NCBI GenBank assembly: GCA_902516685.1
Contig: CABXZJ010000009.1
Location: 1-31,695, forward strand
DNA: 31,695 bases
DNA from: an uncultured Formosa sp.
GTDB lineage: Bacteria; Bacteroidota; Bacteroidia; Flavobacteriales; Flavobacteriaceae
Reading direction: 5' to 3'
In this document: positions 17,597 through 25,556 of the stretch, in pieces
Layout: every line of letters starts with the position of its first letter
How positions within the stretch are numbered: the stretch's first letter is position 1
Made by a program: the position numbers and the translations under genes
Notes under the pieces: generated by a model
Databases searched by the model: none
What the model was told of the DNA's origin: nothing
The model's input: the letters and a program-made list of their open reading frames with translations, nothing else

Positions 17597-19213
17597 ATGA
17601 GTTTAAAATCTAAAAACCCTACAAATACAATTGCTTGGAAGAAGCTAAAAACCCATTTTGAAGCCATCAAAAATGAGCATATGAGTGATTGGTTTAAAAC
17701 TAATTCAAAGCGTGCAATCGAAATGAGCTTACAGTGGGATGATTTTTTCCTTGATTTTTCTAAAAATAGAATTAACTCAGAAACTTTATCCTTGTTACAA
17801 GATTTAGCAGATGAAATTGATTTAAGTGATGCTATATCAAAGTATTTTAATGGAGATAAAATTAATAAAACTGAAGATAGAGCTGTACTACATACTGCAC
17901 TTAGGTCTCCTAAAGATGCTCAAGTTTTATATGAAGGTGTAAATATAATACCTGAAATTAGTGAAGTTAAAAGTAAGATTAACTTATTTTCTAAAGCGGT
18001 AATTGATGGAGAAATAAAAGGCTTTACAAACAAATCTTTTACCGATATTATAAATGTAGGGATAGGAGGTTCAGACCTAGGTCCTAGTATGGTTGTAGAT
18101 GCTCTATCATATTATGGTAATCATTTGAAGGTACATTTTGTTAGCAATGTGGATGGTGATCACGTCAATGAAGTTTTAAAAACTTTAAATCCTGAAACAA
18201 GTCTTTTCGTTATTGTTTCAAAGACATTTACTACTCAAGAAACAATTTCAAATGCTACTACAATTAAGCGATGGTTTTTACAAAAAGCAGCTCCATGTGA
18301 CGTTGCTAAACAATTTGTAGCCGTTTCCACAAATATTAAAAAAGCGAAATCCTTTGGGATTGATACTCAAAATATTTTCCCTATGTGGGATTGGGTTGGG
18401 GGCCGTTTTTCTTTGTGGAGTTCTGCAGGATTGACTATCAGCTTAGCTGTTGGATTTGAACATTACGAGGCAATGTTGAAAGGCGCTGGTAAAATGGATG
18501 TACATTTTAAAGAAACTTCTTTTGAAAAAAACATTCCCGTCTTACTCGCTTTGATAGGAATTTGGTATAATAATTTTTTCAAAGCAGAAAGTGAAGCTAT
18601 CATACCATACACACAGTACTTGAATCAATTCGCTACATATTTACAACAGGCCTCTATGGAAAGTAATGGTAAAGCTATAGACCGGAATGGTAACAAAGTG
18701 AATTACCAGACTGGAAATATTATTTGGGGAGAACCTGGCACTAATTCTCAGCATGCGTTTTTTCAATTAATTCACCAAGGAACAAAATTAATTCCAGCAG
18801 ACTTTATTGGATTTTCAAAGTCGCTTCATGGGAATAAAGATCATCAAGATAAACTCATGTCAAACTTTTTTGCTCAGACCGAAGCTTTACTTACTGGTAA
18901 TACAAAAGAAATTGTTGATGAGGTCTCTGATTTGTCAATTATCCCTTACAAAATATTTGAAGGCAATAGACCTACTAACACTCTTTTTATTAAAAAGCTA
19001 ACCCCTGAGAGTTTAGGTAAACTGATTGCTATGTATGAGCATAAAATATTTGTACAAGGGGTTATTTGGAATATTTATAGCTATGATCAATTTGGTGTTG
19101 AGTTAGGTAAGAATTTGGCAGATAAGATTCTTAAAGAATTTCATGAAGACCTTGATATAAAACACGATTCATCAACAGGAAATCTCATTCAACATTATAA
19201 AAGTTTTCGCTAA
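17597..19213 (+). CDS. pgi: Glucose-6-phosphate isomerase
   Basis: This 538-residue cytoplasmic enzyme interconverts glucose 6-phosphate and fructose 6-phosphate. Family motifs are all present: INVGIGGSDLGPSMV near residue 155, FVIVSKTFTTQET, the PROSITE-like WDWVGGRFSLWSSAGL, NQHAFFQ-type segment (NSQHAFFQLIHQGT), and the C-terminal QFGVELGKNLA with the catalytic-lysine region. Length is normal for the long bacterial form. It is the last gene of the run that begins at 14616, with a 13-base gap after the M23 gene. No clear terminator follows it. Confidence 0.97.
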   Translation: MSLKSKNPTNTIAWKKLKTHFEAIKNEHMSDWFKTNSKRAIEMSLQWDDFFLDFSKNRINSETLSLLQDLADEIDLSDAISKYFNGDKINKTEDRAVLHTALRSPKDAQVLYEGVNIIPEISEVKSKINLFSKAVIDGEIKGFTNKSFTDIINVGIGGSDLGPSMVVDALSYYGNHLKVHFVSNVDGDHVNEVLKTLNPETSLFVIVSKTFTTQETISNATTIKRWFLQKAAPCDVAKQFVAVSTNIKKAKSFGIDTQNIFPMWDWVGGRFSLWSSAGLTISLAVGFEHYEAMLKGAGKMDVHFKETSFEKNIPVLLALIGIWYNNFFKAESEAIIPYTQYLNQFATYLQQASMESNGKAIDRNGNKVNYQTGNIIWGEPGTNSQHAFFQLIHQGTKLIPADFIGFSKSLHGNKDHQDKLMSNFFAQTEALLTGNTKEIVDEVSDLSIIPYKIFEGNRPTNTLFIKKLTPESLGKLIAMYEHKIFVQGVIWNIYSYDQFGVELGKNLADKILKEFHEDLDIKHDSSTGNLIQHYKSFR

Positions 19214-19298
19214 TTAAAATCAAATAAGACCAATTTAAAGTAAACACCTTTTATTTAAATTTTTCAAATTTTGCTTGAAGCCCTAAATTGTCCCTATT

Positions 19299-19733
19299 AT
19301 GATTAAAACAATACATTCTTACTGGGCTTATTTAGTTTTATTCTTTTTATTGATAGCAGTTTACAGAGCGATTTCATGTACTGTTCTGAAAAAAGAATAC
19401 AATCCTAAAATGTTTCGAGTTGCTCTTTTTACACTGATTGTGAGTCATATCCAAATACTTATTGCATTTTTATTATATTTCACTTCTAATCGCTTTTTAC
19501 TTTGGTTTGATTTGGGCCTAGTTGAGATAATTAAAACTCCAATACATCGCATGTATTTGGTCGAGCACCCCATTATAAATATTATAGCAGTAGTTTTTAT
19601 TACAGTTGGTTATTCTAAGCATAAGAAAAATCGTCTCTCAACACAAAAATATAAAACCCTTGCATTGTATAATTCTGTGGCTTTAGTTTTAATTCTTTCA
19701 CAAATACCCTGGGATGTGTGGCCCCCTAACTAA
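19299..19733 (+). CDS. Conserved four-helix membrane protein of unknown function
   Basis: This 144-residue protein has about four hydrophobic segments (residues 7-27, 40-62, 86-104 and 122-138). Histidines occur near membrane boundaries (HSYWAYL, VSHIQIL, VEHPIIN), which recalls small haem-binding cytochrome b561-like proteins, but I cannot assign it. Similar short proteins are, as I recall, common in Bacteroidetes. It stands alone: 85 bases after pgi, and its stop is only 3 bases from the stop of the convergent phosphatase-family gene, with no terminator between. A weak promoter-like TAAATTG lies at 19284-19290. Confidence 0.75.
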   Translation: MIKTIHSYWAYLVLFFLLIAVYRAISCTVLKKEYNPKMFRVALFTLIVSHIQILIAFLLYFTSNRFLLWFDLGLVEIIKTPIHRMYLVEHPIINIIAVVFITVGYSKHKKNRLSTQKYKTLALYNSVALVLILSQIPWDVWPPN

Positions 19734-19736
19734 CAC

Positions 19737-20804
19737 TTATTTAATTTCTTTAATTAGGTGTAAATAAACTGGAAAGTGATCACTAAATCCATTTGTGAAA
19801 CCACCCCACGAGAAACTTCTAAAAGGATAACCCTTATACTGTCCTTTTTTGGTAATTAAAAATTGCTCATTAAAAATCCCTGCTTTATAAAACCTAAAAG
19901 AAGAATAATCCTCCTCAAGAAGTGGTTTAGATATGATAATTTGATCAAATAAGCTCCACGCATCTCTCCACGCATTTGAACCTAGACCTTTTTTAAACAT
20001 TGGCTCCATAGGGTTAAAAAGTTCTTTAAACCCAACTTTTCTCTTATCTCCTTTTGTTTTTAGAATATTCTTTAAACTTGAATTATTAGGATTATCATTC
20101 ATATCCCCCATGATAAATATTTTTGCATAAGAATCTTTTATTTGCAAAGAGTCAATAAGTTGTTTATTAAGTCCCGCTGCTGCTTCACGTTTAGTTCTGC
20201 TTCTAGCTTCGCCACCGCTTCTTGAGGGCCAATGGTTTACTAGAACATGTATTAAGTCACCTTCTAAATATCCACTTACAAGTAATACGTCTCTTGTATA
20301 ATCCCTTTTATTATTCCCACTGTTTCTTAGTTTTAATTCATGCGAACTCTTATATAATGGATTAAAAAAAGCTTTTTGATATATTAGGGCTACATCGATT
20401 CCACGTTCGTCAGGTGATTCAAAATGAACAATACCATAGTCTTTAGAAATTAAGTTAGGGTCTTTTATTAAATCTTCAATAACTTTTCGATTTTCAACTT
20501 CTGAAAGCCCAACAATAACAGGGGTGTTTTTCGATGTGTTAGCACCTATTTTTGAAATGGCATTAGCCATATTCTTCACCTTTTTTTTGTAAATTTCAGT
20601 TTTTGCTGATTTTAGTTCCATAATTGGACTTGCTTCATCATTTTTGTTAGGGTCGTTTATTGTATCAAATAAATTCTCTACATTATAGAACGCTATTGTA
20701 TGGATTTTGAATTTACGCTTATTCTGGGCCTCAGTCTTTAACGTAAAAAGGAATAAAAAAAAGAAAATAAAAGCAATATGATAATTTGAGAAAAATGTCT
20801 TCAA
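19737..20804 (-). CDS. Exported endonuclease/exonuclease/phosphatase-family enzyme (TTG start)
   Basis: From a TTG at 20804 this gives 355 residues, with a signal peptide of about 25 residues ending FTLKTEAQ. The EEP (DNase I-like) fold motifs are complete: IAFYNVENLFDT, VGLSEVENRKV with the metal-binding Glu, DERGIDVALIY, LVNHWPSRSGG, FIMGDMNDNP and the catalytic FSDHFPVYL near the C-terminus. Members cut phosphodiesters in nucleic acids, phospholipids or inositol phosphates. The frame stays open to an ATG at 20897, but that ATG lies upstream of both divergent promoter boxes, so a start inside the transcript is needed and TTG 20804 is the best candidate. It is divergent from a TonB-dependent receptor and a DUF5689 lipoprotein, probably its partners. 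Confidence 0.9.
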   Translation of the reverse strand: MKTFFSNYHIAFIFFFLFLFTLKTEAQNKRKFKIHTIAFYNVENLFDTINDPNKNDEASPIMELKSAKTEIYKKKVKNMANAISKIGANTSKNTPVIVGLSEVENRKVIEDLIKDPNLISKDYGIVHFESPDERGIDVALIYQKAFFNPLYKSSHELKLRNSGNNKRDYTRDVLLVSGYLEGDLIHVLVNHWPSRSGGEARSRTKREAAAGLNKQLIDSLQIKDSYAKIFIMGDMNDNPNNSSLKNILKTKGDKRKVGFKELFNPMEPMFKKGLGSNAWRDAWSLFDQIIISKPLLEEDYSSFRFYKAGIFNEQFLITKKGQYKGYPFRSFSWGGFTNGFSDHFPVYLHLIKEIK

Positions 20805-20834
20805 GATGATTATTATGTATATTAAATAACTAAT

Positions 20835-20842
20835 CAAAAGTA
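20835..20842 (-). promoter_or_regulatory. -7 promoter box for the EEP-family gene
   Basis: Read on the minus strand this is TACTTTTG, an exact TAnnTTTG match. Transcription would start near 20830, about 25 bases before the TTG at 20804. A weak -33-like TTTC lies about 16 bases upstream on that strand. It forms an inverted repeat with the plus-strand box at 20865-20872. Confidence 0.55.
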
Positions 20843-20864
20843 TAAATTTAAAAAATAAGAAACG

Positions 20865-20872
20865 TACTTTTG
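20865..20872 (+). promoter_or_regulatory. -7 promoter box for the TonB-dependent receptor
   Basis: TACTTTTG is an exact TAnnTTTG match, 38 bases before the ATG at 20911. It is the mirror image of the minus-strand box 22 bases to its left. No good -33 TTG is visible at the expected distance; that position is occupied by the opposing promoter. Confidence 0.55.
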
Positions 20873-20910
20873 TTTTAATATATCTAAGCCAAAACAAAAA
20901 TTACTTAATC

Positions 20911-23664
20911 ATGAATAAACAATTTTTTAGCTTTTTTCTTGTCTTTTTTTCAATTATCTACGGATTTGCTCAACAAGCAAGTGTAAAAGGAGTAGTTAAA
21001 GACATGCTAACATCTAAACCTGTTGATCAGGTTCTTGTACAATTTGAAGGAACTTCCTTGAGTACATTAACCAATGATGAAGGTGAATTTATATTTACTT
21101 TAGATATCCCAACTGGAGAACAAGTACTTTTACTAAGTAAAAACACTTACTTTAACTTACGTATTCCTATAACCATTAATCAAGAAGCTTTAAATTTTCC
21201 CAATATACTTCTAGAAGTTGATGATTCAAACGACGATTTATTCACAATTACACTTTCAGATGATGAGTTAAATGATGACAGTAGTGGAGCTGATAACATT
21301 TCAGGTTTATTATCTGCTTCACAAGATATTTTTCAAAGGGCAGCTGCTTTTGAATTTAGCTCATCATTCTTTAGAGTTCGAGGGCTTAACACTGATAATG
21401 GAACTGTTCTTATGAACGGGATTGAAATGAATAAGATATTTGACGGAAGGCCACAGTGGAGTAATTGGGGTGGGCTCAACGACGTTCTTAGAAGCCAGGA
21501 ATTAAGTACTGGGTTAGCTCCATCGTCTTATAATTTTGGAGGATTACTAGGTTCTACTAATATTAATTTGAGAGCCTCAAATTACAGATCTGGTGGGCGC
21601 ATTACATATTCATCATCTAATCGCAGTTATACCAATAGGTTGATGGCTACTTACGCCTCAGGTAATCTAGACGGAGGGTGGTCATATGCATTTACTTTAG
21701 GAAGGCGTTGGGGTAACGAAGGCTTTCAGGACGGAACATTCTATGATGCAAATTCTTTTTTCGTTTCGGTTGAGAAAAAGTTAAATGATAAACATAGTTT
21801 GAATCTTGTAGGTTTTTATACTCCTAATCGCCGTGGGAAATCTTCTCCCAATACACAAGAAGTTTTTGATTTAAAGGGAACAACTTATAACGAATATTGG
21901 GGCTTTCACGATGGTGAAAAGCGTAATTCAAGAATAAGGCGTATTGCAGAACCTGTTTTAATGCTTAACCATTATTGGGATTTATCTGAGAAAACTAGTC
22001 TAAATACGAATATTGCATATCAATTTGGAGAATTAGGTAATAGCCGTTTAGATTATGCTGGTGGTGCTAATCCTAGTCCTGCATATTATCAAGGTCTTCC
22101 AAGTTATTTCTTAGCTGATGACGATGGCCCTGACTATGCTGGAGCTTACTTAGCTGAACAGTCTTTCCGCAATGGAGGTCAAGTTAATTGGAATCGTATT
22201 TATGATGCCAATTTGACAAATAATATTAACGGGGATTACGCTGCTTATGTATTATACGAAGATAGAAGTGATGACAACCAACTCACAATCAATACTATTT
22301 TAGAATCTGAAATTTCAGAGCATATTACATTTAATGGGTCTTTAAATTATAAGCGTTTAAGTTCTCATAATTTTGCAGAAATTATTGACATGTTGGGTAG
22401 TAATACTGGATATTTAAATGTAGATTCATTCGATCAAGTTCAGTTTGATTTACAAAACCCAAATCTTGTAGTGGGTGAGGGAGATACTTTTAGATACAAT
22501 TACAATATTGAGGCAAATGTTTTAAGTGGATTTGCTCAAGCTCAATTTAAATATAACAAAGTAGACTTTTTTATAGCGGGTAGTTACACAGATACAGGCT
22601 ATCAGCGTGAAGGTCTTTATCAAACTCAGACCTACGCCAATAATTCTTTTGGTAAAGGACGTAAGCTTTCTTTTGGAGGCATAGGAACTAAAGGAGGATT
22701 TACTTACAAGTTTTCCGGTAAGCATATTTTTAATATTAATGCGGGCTATATCAGCAAAGCCCCTTCAATCAGGAACACTTTTACAAATTCACGCGAAAAT
22801 CACGCCATAGTAGGTGATAAAACAGGAATAGACATTACTGAGGAAAAAATTACATCTTTTGATGCGAATTATATTTTTAGATCTTCAACTGTTAAAGCAA
22901 GACTAACAGGATATTATACCCAGATGCAAGATGCAAATGAAATTTCTTTTTATTTTGCTGATGGTATAAGTGGAGTTGATCAAGGAACTGCTTTTGTGCA
23001 AGAAATTTTACAAGGAATTGATAAAACTCATTTTGGTATGGAATTCGGAATTGAAGCACAAGTAACTCCAACAATTAAACTTACTGGTGTAGCATCTATG
23101 GGTCAATTTACCTATGATAATAATCCAAATTTAGTTTTAACTTCCAGTGATTTTGTTGATGGACTTAATTTTGGAGAATCAAATTTAAAAGATTACAGAA
23201 TTGCCGCTGGACCCCAACAAGCTGCTTCATTTGGATTTGAATACCGAGATCCTAATTATTGGTGGTTTGGTACCACAGCTAATTTCTTTTCAAATACATA
23301 TGTAGATGTTTCCCCTTTAACAAGGACCCAAAACTTTTTCTTAGACACCGATGGGCTTCCTTTTAGCAACTATGATTCAGATCTTGCCAGAGAGCTACTT
23401 AATCAAGAAAAGTTTGAAGACTATATGGTAATTAATGCGATTGGTGGAAAATCGTGGAAAGTTGGCGATAAGTATATAAGTCTATTTGTAAGCTTAAATA
23501 ACATCCTAAATCAAAAATTCAAATCTGGAGGTTTTGAACAAGGAAGAAGTGCAAATTATCAATCACTGACAGAAGATTCGCAGAACCCAAAACGTGTTTT
23601 CGGGCCAAAATATTGGTACGGACGCGGACCCACATATTTCTTAAACCTAAACTATAGATTTTAA
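20911..23664 (+). CDS. TonB-dependent receptor with carboxypeptidase-regulatory-like domain
   Basis: This 917-residue outer-membrane transporter starts with a signal peptide (MNKQFFSFFLVFFSIIYGFAQ). A carboxypeptidase-regulatory-like beta-sandwich follows (VKGVVKDMLTSKPVDQVLVQ, residues about 25-105), common in Bacteroidetes receptors. The plug domain is marked by FRVRGLNTDNGTVLMNGIEM (about 152-171) and GGLLGSTNINLR. The barrel fills the rest and ends in Phe (YFLNLNYRF). It depends on TonB/ExbBD energy. The next gene is a DUF5689 lipoprotein 10 bases on, not a SusD homologue, and a divergent exported EEP enzyme lies upstream. That context suggests import of a nucleic acid breakdown product or other phosphoester rather than a glycan; the substrate is inference. 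Confidence 0.93.
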   Translation: MNKQFFSFFLVFFSIIYGFAQQASVKGVVKDMLTSKPVDQVLVQFEGTSLSTLTNDEGEFIFTLDIPTGEQVLLLSKNTYFNLRIPITINQEALNFPNILLEVDDSNDDLFTITLSDDELNDDSSGADNISGLLSASQDIFQRAAAFEFSSSFFRVRGLNTDNGTVLMNGIEMNKIFDGRPQWSNWGGLNDVLRSQELSTGLAPSSYNFGGLLGSTNINLRASNYRSGGRITYSSSNRSYTNRLMATYASGNLDGGWSYAFTLGRRWGNEGFQDGTFYDANSFFVSVEKKLNDKHSLNLVGFYTPNRRGKSSPNTQEVFDLKGTTYNEYWGFHDGEKRNSRIRRIAEPVLMLNHYWDLSEKTSLNTNIAYQFGELGNSRLDYAGGANPSPAYYQGLPSYFLADDDGPDYAGAYLAEQSFRNGGQVNWNRIYDANLTNNINGDYAAYVLYEDRSDDNQLTINTILESEISEHITFNGSLNYKRLSSHNFAEIIDMLGSNTGYLNVDSFDQVQFDLQNPNLVVGEGDTFRYNYNIEANVLSGFAQAQFKYNKVDFFIAGSYTDTGYQREGLYQTQTYANNSFGKGRKLSFGGIGTKGGFTYKFSGKHIFNINAGYISKAPSIRNTFTNSRENHAIVGDKTGIDITEEKITSFDANYIFRSSTVKARLTGYYTQMQDANEISFYFADGISGVDQGTAFVQEILQGIDKTHFGMEFGIEAQVTPTIKLTGVASMGQFTYDNNPNLVLTSSDFVDGLNFGESNLKDYRIAAGPQQAASFGFEYRDPNYWWFGTTANFFSNTYVDVSPLTRTQNFFLDTDGLPFSNYDSDLARELLNQEKFEDYMVINAIGGKSWKVGDKYISLFVSLNNILNQKFKSGGFEQGRSANYQSLTEDSQNPKRVFGPKYWYGRGPTYFLNLNYRF

Positions 23665-23674
23665 AAAACTAAAA

Positions 23675-25078
23675 ATGAAAATTAATTTTGAACTAATGAA
23701 AACAACAAACTTTAATACTTTTATCATTGCTATTTTCACATGCTTTCTAATGATCTCTTGTGTACAAGATGACGATTTTGCAGTTCCTTCCAGTGTTGGG
23801 AGTGAAGAAAATGAAAATTTAAATTCCCTTTTAAACGATATTGATCAAAATTCTATAGAATTAGTTTCTGTTGAATATGTAAAAGGTTTATACAATGGAC
23901 AAGTGACACTTATAGAATCAGATCTTGCAGTTAAAGGATATGTTTCTTCTTCAGACGCCACAGGTAATTTTTACAAAGAATTTTATATTCAAGATGCTCC
24001 TGAAAACCCAACTTCAGGGATTGGTATTTATTTAAACCAAGTTGAAAACTATAACCAATTCAATATAGGTAGAGAAGTTTATATTAATCTCAAAGGATTA
24101 TATGTTGGTGAAAATGCTTCGGAAGTTGTAACCATAGGAGGTTCTGTTGATGGAAGTCGTGTTGGAATAATTACAGCTGCTAGAGTTCCAAATCATATAC
24201 TAAGGTCTGGTACTACTGAGTTAATAGTTCCTCTAGTTCTTAGCATTTCCAATGTAGATGATTCTCATATGGGTTTATTAATTTCATTTGAAGATGTTCA
24301 ATTTCCATCAGGATTAGATGGTCAATCTTATGTTGATCCTTATGACGACTATGATACAATGCACCCTTTGGTAAGTTGTATTAATGGTGCAGAATTTTTT
24401 GTAGAAACAAGTTCTTTCGCCTCATTTAATCAAGAACCGTTACCAACTGATGGTAGAGGAACTATAACGGGGGTTATATCCAAAAGTTATGGTGGCGACG
24501 ATAGAGTAATGGTACTGAATACAACTGATGATGTAATTTTTAATGATTCCCGTTGTGACCCAGTTTTTGAAGAAACATTTAACTCTGCTACTGATAATAC
24601 CAATTTAAATATTACGAATTGGATTAATTACGCTGAAGCAGGCGAAGAATTATGGACTGAACAGGTTTATGGAGGCAATGGGTATGCTGAATTTACCGCC
24701 TATAATACTAACAACTCATCAAATATTGGATGGCTAATTTCACCCGGAATTGATATGGACGTACAAGAGGGAGAAGTTTTGAATTTTCAAACTGAATATG
24801 CTTATCCAGATGCAGGACATTATCCGTTAGAGGTTTTTATATCCACTGACTTCAATGGAGAAGAGTCAGGAATAAGTTCTGCTACGTGGGTACCCCTGTC
24901 AGTTACAATTGCTCACCCTGACGTTACTGGAGATTGGTTTTCATGGGTAGATTCGGGATCGGTTGATTTATCTGAATATAATGGAACTCTTCACATTGCA
25001 TTTAAATATACTGGGAGTGATACTTTGAATCAAAATTCAACAATTCATGTTGAGAATGTGATTGTATCTGTTCCCTAG
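23675..25078 (+). CDS. DUF5689 / choice-of-anchor J surface lipoprotein
   Basis: This 467-residue protein has a lipoprotein signal (TCFLMISC, lipid attachment at about Cys25) followed by an acidic stretch (VQDDDF), typical of surface-exposed Bacteroidetes lipoproteins. The DUF5689 region (about residues 60-285) opens with IELVSVEYVKGLYNG, contains DLAVKGYVSSSDATGNFYKE and FYIQDAPENP, and resembles the OB-fold modules of extracellular nucleases. The C-terminal part (about 300-467) looks like a choice-of-anchor J beta-sandwich (FEETFNSATDN, WLISPGIDM, HIAFKYTGSD). It follows the TonB receptor by 10 bases. A second in-frame ATG at 23696 gives a shorter signal peptide and is an equally good start. 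An intrinsic terminator follows. Confidence 0.88.
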   Translation: MKINFELMKTTNFNTFIIAIFTCFLMISCVQDDDFAVPSSVGSEENENLNSLLNDIDQNSIELVSVEYVKGLYNGQVTLIESDLAVKGYVSSSDATGNFYKEFYIQDAPENPTSGIGIYLNQVENYNQFNIGREVYINLKGLYVGENASEVVTIGGSVDGSRVGIITAARVPNHILRSGTTELIVPLVLSISNVDDSHMGLLISFEDVQFPSGLDGQSYVDPYDDYDTMHPLVSCINGAEFFVETSSFASFNQEPLPTDGRGTITGVISKSYGGDDRVMVLNTTDDVIFNDSRCDPVFEETFNSATDNTNLNITNWINYAEAGEELWTEQVYGGNGYAEFTAYNTNNSSNIGWLISPGIDMDVQEGEVLNFQTEYAYPDAGHYPLEVFISTDFNGEESGISSATWVPLSVTIAHPDVTGDWFSWVDSGSVDLSEYNGTLHIAFKYTGSDTLNQNSTIHVENVIVSVP

Positions 25079-25098
25079 TTTAAAGTATTAAATTTTTT

Positions 25099-25126
25099 AA
25101 ACCTGTGAGCAATCACAGGTTTTTTT
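25099..25126 (+). terminator. Intrinsic terminator after the receptor-lipoprotein operon
   Basis: A perfect 10-base-pair stem (AAACCTGTGA / TCACAGGTTT) with a GCAA tetraloop is followed by a T run to 25126. It ends the transcript of the 20911-25078 genes, yet the next ATG is only 12 bases further on. Confidence 0.9.
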
Positions 25127-25138
25127 ATAATTTAAATT

Positions 25139-25513
25139 ATGAACTTATTTGATCAGTTTTACATCTCAGTATATAAAAAAGTTAAAAAAAAACAACCTAA
25201 GCTAGCTGCAAAGGCAGCACGTTTATATGTTTCGTTGCTTCAGATAGGTATGTTTCTTTTGTTAGGAGTTTTTTTTATCAAGTTTTCTAAACAAATGAAA
25301 CTAACTTTTTTGACAACAACTAATTCCAGGCTAATATTTATAGGAATTACTATTTTTATTGTATTTAAAAATTGGCTCGGGTATACTGGAAAGCAGCGTT
25401 CAGTTCTCTTTTCTAAATTGTCAAAGCGCTCTTCGCAACATTCTTTATTGGCCCTACTTGTTTTTCAATTTTTAGTTTATGGCTTAGCTATAGTAGTATC
25501 CAAAGCAGCATAA
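25139..25513 (+). CDS. Small membrane protein of unknown function
   Basis: This 124-residue protein has a basic N-terminus (KKVKKKQPKLAAKAARL) and three hydrophobic segments (about residues 28-49, 63-80 and 101-120), with basic residues in the first loop and before the third segment. I recognise no domain. It lies between a strong terminator 12 bases upstream and a bidirectional terminator just downstream. No promoter box is visible in the 60-base gap, so it may depend on read-through of the upstream terminator or on a promoter inside the lipoprotein gene. Coding quality is good, since the frame is hydrophobic with positively charged loops, but this is not proof of expression. Confidence 0.7.
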   Translation: MNLFDQFYISVYKKVKKKQPKLAAKAARLYVSLLQIGMFLLLGVFFIKFSKQMKLTFLTTTNSRLIFIGITIFIVFKNWLGYTGKQRSVLFSKLSKRSSQHSLLALLVFQFLVYGLAIVVSKAA

Positions 25514-25515
25514 TA

Positions 25516-25541
25516 AAAAACCCCCTACATATTGGGGGTTT
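25516..25541. terminator. Bidirectional terminator between convergent genes
   Basis: AAACCCCC (25518-25525) pairs with GGGGGTTT (25534-25541) around an 8-base loop. On the minus strand the stem is followed by TTTTTTATTA, a good T tract for ending the OmpA-family operon; on the plus strand the tail is weaker (TTTATAAA). It lies between stop codons at 25513 and 25557. Confidence 0.85.
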
Positions 25542-25556
25542 ATAAAAAAGTTTTTG

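Noticed and set aside
19214..19298. Intergenic gap after pgi searched for tRNA, small RNA or terminator
   Set aside because: AT-rich with no stable stem or tRNA-like arms; only weak promoter-like matches near 19266-19290.
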